A stretch of DNA of 64,000 bases from Caballeronia megalochromosomata. Lineage in GTDB: Bacteria; Pseudomonadota; Gammaproteobacteria; Burkholderiales; Burkholderiaceae. Below are positions 61,944 through 64,000 of the stretch, in pieces. The stretch is from positions 1 through 64,000 of the forward strand of contig LRBF01000229.1 in NCBI GenBank assembly GCA_001580565.1, in the 5' to 3' direction. A model generated the notes under the pieces. The model saw only the letters and a list, made by a program, of their open reading frames with translations, made no database searches and was not told where the DNA came from. A program made the translations under genes and the position numbers. Each line of letters begins with the position of its first letter. Position 1 is the first letter of the stretch.

Positions 61944-62249
61944 TCATCGTTTGCTCGGCGCGGCGGGCGCGACAGGAACGCCGTTCAGGTCGCAGCCCAG
62001 GGCGCGCAGCCCGAGGTCGTCGCGGGTCTTGGCCTCGTGACATGACATGCAGAGCGACTGCAGGTTGCTCGGGTGATCGGTCCCGCCTTTGAACAGGGGC
62101 AGTACGTGATCGACCTCGTTGGCCTGCGTGACTAGACCGGCATCGAGGCACGCAGCACAGAGCGGATGGGCTCGAAGCTGGCGCATGCGCAGGCGTTGCC
62201 ACGCACGGCCACGCGTGCGTACCTGCTGGCGCTGCTGATCGTCGGACAT
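61944..62249 (-). CDS. HNH endonuclease
   Basis: 101 residues from 62249 (MSDDQQRQQVRTRG). HPLCAACLDAG and SLCMSCHEAK supply the zinc cysteines, EVDHVLPLFKGGTDHPSNLQSL the HNH catalytic block. In HK97-like phages an HNH protein next to terminase is needed for cos cleavage; here methyltransferase and ParB-like genes lie between it and TerS. Bases 61822-61943 show no gene. Confidence 0.9.
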   Translation of the reverse strand: MSDDQQRQQVRTRGRAWQRLRMRQLRAHPLCAACLDAGLVTQANEVDHVLPLFKGGTDHPSNLQSLCMSCHEAKTRDDLGLRALGCDLNGVPVAPAAPSKR

Positions 62250-62301
62250 CGAACGATCCGGCTCTATGCCACGAGCCGTTGACATGGCTATGGCTGTCCT
62301 A

Positions 62302-62628
62302 CTACCGGCACCGGCCAGCAGTGGTTTCTAGAGTGCTGTCCCTCGCTGCAATCACCGAATTCTTCTGCTGGATATCCTCGACCGACATACGATCCGTTAC
62401 CCAGAATCCGAAGTTGTTCTTCGCCATGCCATAGAACCGCATCTCGATGAGCGACATGCAGCGACGCGCGGCGGGACCTTCGTGGACGCCGACTGTTCCG
62501 ATCCGATGCTTATCGAACGCGTACACGCTGTTGAACAGTTCGCCGCATTCACCGCACTGGTTACGGTCACCCTTTAGCGACACGCCTTGACGCATTTCAC
62601 GCGCTTGCTCGATCGAAAGCATGTTCAC
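62302..62628 (-). CDS. Phage protein with zinc-finger-like motif, 108 residues
   Basis: QCGECGELFNSVYAFDKHRIG gives a CxxC ... H arrangement, with a later Cys (RRCMSL); the remainder (MRFYGMAKNNFGFWVTD) is aromatic-rich. I recognise the pattern from other phages of Burkholderia-type hosts but know of no function. It begins 3 bp after the first late gene's stop. Confidence 0.65.
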   Translation of the reverse strand: MNMLSIEQAREMRQGVSLKGDRNQCGECGELFNSVYAFDKHRIGTVGVHEGPAARRCMSLIEMRFYGMAKNNFGFWVTDRMSVEDIQQKNSVIAARDSTLETTAGRCR

Positions 62629-62631
62629 TCC

Positions 62632-62901
62632 CTAGCCACCGATCGTCCGCTGAAGCGGACGGTCAGCGGGATTGACGACGCGAACAACCTTAAGGCGGAT
62701 ATCGTCGCCTATCATTACGCAGCAGTTCACGTTCGACGGCAGACGATCTTTCAGCAGCTCGCGAATCTGCTGGGCGTTCACGGTACTCGCGTTCTCGGGC
62801 AGCTGAACCACGAGCAAGTCTCCAGGATGGAGGCTCGTGATCTGGATGGCGCTGATGGACGGGAAGCCGAGCAGCTTGAGCAACCACAGACCGAGCACCA
62901 T
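62632..62901 (-). CDS. First gene of the late operon, 89 residues, unknown
   Basis: Hydrophobic N-terminus (MVLGLWLLKLLGFPSISAI) followed by a mixed alpha/beta part (LHPGDLLVVQLPENAS, VNAQQIRELLKDRLPSNV, IRLKVVRVVN). GGAG lies eight bases before the ATG at 62901. It directly follows a strong terminator hairpin. No family recognised. Confidence 0.65.
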   Translation of the reverse strand: MVLGLWLLKLLGFPSISAIQITSLHPGDLLVVQLPENASTVNAQQIRELLKDRLPSNVNCCVMIGDDIRLKVVRVVNPADRPLQRTIGG

Positions 62902-62913
62902 ATGCGCGACTCC

Positions 62914-62951
62914 AAAAAAAAGTCCGCTGCCCCAAAGAAGGGAAGCGGACT
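62914..62951 (-). terminator. Intrinsic terminator in the late-operon leader
   Basis: Reading leftward, AGTCCGCT...AGCGGACT (8-bp stem plus inner CCC/GGG pairs) is followed by eight T, only about a dozen bases before the RBS and ATG of the first late gene. There is no gene on that strand upstream for it to end, so it most likely controls entry into the late operon. Confidence 0.85.
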
Positions 62952-62989
62952 GATTATCGAGGCAGGCGCACGACGCCTACTTTGCCGAA

Positions 62990-63018
62990 AGGATAGACAC
63001 TTTGTCCCAACCGCGCAA
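62990..63018 (-). promoter_or_regulatory. Candidate late promoter
   Basis: TTGCGC (63018-63013) and TATCCT (62995-62990), 17 bp apart, about 40 bp upstream of the leader terminator. Together they resemble the lambda pR'-tR' layout. Neither hexamer is a strong match. The remaining gap 62952-63188 shows no gene. Confidence 0.4.
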
Positions 63019-63188
63019 GTCACGGCGGTGGTTTAACAGCCGTGGCCCGGTCAAAGCTGTTCAGGATCGGCAGGCGGGAGCGATCTTTTGCCGGTCGACG
63101 TTTTCCGACCACCCCTCGAATAGCGCTGCTGCGAAATCCTTATGCGTCGATTGCCTTCGTGGCGGCGTCCGCAGTTCGGTCGGCTGAT

Positions 63189-64000
63189 ATGGCAAAATCT
63201 GTCGCCATCTCGAAGCAACCGCGAGGCCGCCCGAGACAACATGAGAAATCTGGCTTGCGACGGGGCTCTAATTCCGACGCAACGGCCAATATGAGACTGA
63301 AAATGCGCCTGCTACCGTCCGACCCTGATATCGAAACCATCGTCTCGCGTATAAAGAGTGGCGATATCGATCTGCAGCCCGACTTCCAACGTGGAGAGGT
63401 GTGGTCTCGCACCAAAAAGCAACGCTTGGTCGACAGCGTTCTTCGCGACTGGCATGTACCTCCAATTCATGTGATCGAGGACGTGCAAACGCGCAAGCAG
63501 GAGGTACTCGATGGCCAACAGCGCTTGGTCGCAATCCGTGACTTCATCGACGGCGAGTTCGCCTTGGACGGCGAAATTGAACCGATCGACGAAGACTTGC
63601 TCGCTCTTCACGGCTCAAAGTATCGCGATATGCCAGACGTCTGGAAGCGGCGATTCAACCAGTTCACGATCCGTCTTTTTCGCATCGTTGATTACCGTCC
63701 TGGCGAACCTGGCGAGTTGTTTTTTAGGCTCAACCAGCCCACAAGCCTTACCGGTGCAGAACAGCGAAATGCGTTTTTCGGCCCTGTCCGTGCGCAGATA
63801 AAGGGACTGGTTGAGGCATTAGACGCGTTGGGGCTCGGAAAGGAGTTTCTCGGTTTCTCCAACTCGAGAATGGCTTACGACGATGTGCTATCGCGCGTTG
63901 CCTTGTCCTTGGAACGAGGTACCTTGGACGCAAAGGTTAAGTCCTCCGACTTGATCGAGCTATATCGATCAGAGGCTTCGCTTTCGCCCGAGACCACAAG
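63189..64000 (+). CDS. DUF262-domain protein (partial, runs off the window)
   Basis: At least 270 residues without a stop to the window end. The N-terminus MAKSVAISKQPRGRPRQHEK carries an AT-hook-like RGRP core. The DUF262 domain follows: IETIVSRIKSGDIDLQPDFQRGEVWS, VPPIHVIEDV, and EVLDGQQRLVAIRDFI with the DGQQR nucleotide-hydrolase motif, then LFFRLNQPTSLTGAEQRNA. DUF262 is the N-terminal domain of GmrSD-like type IV restriction enzymes and of many standalone defence-island proteins. The C-terminal half, which would decide the type, is not seen. The start may lie slightly upstream (GTG at 63159); no clear RBS precedes either. Confidence 0.8.
   Translation, partial: MAKSVAISKQPRGRPRQHEKSGLRRGSNSDATANMRLKMRLLPSDPDIETIVSRIKSGDIDLQPDFQRGEVWSRTKKQRLVDSVLRDWHVPPIHVIEDVQTRKQEVLDGQQRLVAIRDFIDGEFALDGEIEPIDEDLLALHGSKYRDMPDVWKRRFNQFTIRLFRIVDYRPGEPGELFFRLNQPTSLTGAEQRNAFFGPVRAQIKGLVEALDALGLGKEFLGFSNSRMAYDDVLSRVALSLERGTLDAKVKSSDLIELYRSEASLSPETT

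Larger units (their letters stand above)
36028..63018. mobile_element. Siphovirus-type prophage (lambda/HK97-like), right limit uncertain
   Basis: A convergent arrangement: eight small rightward genes (36.1-38.5 kb) and a continuous leftward late operon (38.6-62.9 kb) with terminase, capsid, portal, connectors, tail chaperones, tape measure, tip proteins and fibre. A long tape measure plus L/K/I/J-like tip genes indicate a long, flexible non-contractile tail. The left limit is put after the terminator because the duplicated leader begins there. No integrase, attachment repeat, repressor, replication or lysis gene could be identified, so the right limit may lie beyond the window. Confidence 0.8.

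Noticed and set aside
36026-62335. TTTCTAGAGTG at both 36026-36036 and 62325-62335 as a possible attL/attR core
   Set aside because: Only 11 bp, one copy inside a coding sequence, no integrase or tRNA nearby, and a chance match of this length across many kilobases is not surprising.
62587-63036. Rightward 149-residue frame over the late-operon leader, ending in a basic peptide
   Set aside because: It overlaps the terminator and two better leftward genes, with shadow-like composition; the Lys-rich part is just the complement of the T-run.
1-64000. CRISPR arrays, rRNA and tRNA genes
   Set aside because: No regularly spaced repeats of the right size and no cloverleaf-like sequence or rRNA segment was seen; reading by eye could miss a degenerate tRNA.

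Overview
The window looks like a chromosomal segment of a Burkholderiaceae member (Burkholderia, Paraburkholderia or Caballeronia type). This rests on high GC, strongly GC-biased third codon positions, dense MFS/LysR/GntR/CoA-transferase gene content and a HK97/lambda-like prophage. Species cannot be told from the sequence alone.

Region 1 (1-16.2 kb) is mixed housekeeping and accessory genes: a TonB-dependent siderophore receptor with a PepSY membrane partner, a fatty-acid hydroxylase/sterol desaturase-type enzyme, a DHA2 drug-efflux pump divergent from a GlxA/AraC-type regulator, glutathione-dependent formaldehyde dehydrogenase (frmA), a hypothetical protein, a LysR regulator, an MFS transporter that has lost its first membrane segments, an AT-richer foreign FRG-domain gene beside that break, and acetyl-CoA synthetase (acs).

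Region 2 (16.2-35.9 kb) is a catabolic island built around one GntR/FCD regulator with two winged-helix domains. Leftward runs an operon: MFS carrier, TPP enzyme (acetolactate-synthase-like), Zn alcohol dehydrogenase, class III PHA synthase (phaE, phaC), alpha/beta hydrolase, CoA-transferase, succinate-semialdehyde-type dehydrogenase and a 66-residue peptide. Rightward runs acnD - lactonase - prpF, then a 2-hydroxycarboxylate (CitS-like) transporter and a binding-protein-like gene. Three near-identical 22-bp palindromes (GCGTTT-N2-TGATCA-N2-AAACGC type) sit upstream of the left operon, the regulator and acnD, so I infer one regulon that takes up and dehydrates/isomerises a tri- or hydroxycarboxylate (perhaps delivered as a lactone) and turns carbon into an aldehyde/hydroxyacid, its CoA ester and possibly a polyester.

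Region 3 (about 36.0-63.2 kb) is a siphovirus-type prophage. A rightward block of small genes carries likely host-takeover functions: superinfection-immunity membrane protein, ArdB/KlcA antirestriction protein and an HTH protein with a histone-H1-like Lys/Ala tail. It faces a leftward late operon of about 24 kb: small zinc-finger-like protein, HNH, ParB-like protein, C5 cytosine methyltransferase, TerS, TerL, prohead protease, major capsid, portal, connector and tail genes, tape measure, lambda L/K/I/J-like tip genes, fibre and fibre chaperone. A canonical A AAA AAC slippery site joins the two tail-chaperone frames. Two strong intrinsic terminators lie inside the late operon just before ribosome binding sites, suggesting antitermination. 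No integrase, repressor, replication or lysis gene is seen, so the element either continues past the right edge or is incomplete.

Region 4 (63.2-64.0 kb) is the start of a rightward DUF262-domain gene with an AT-hook-like N-terminus, cut by the window edge. I saw no rRNA or tRNA genes and no CRISPR array.
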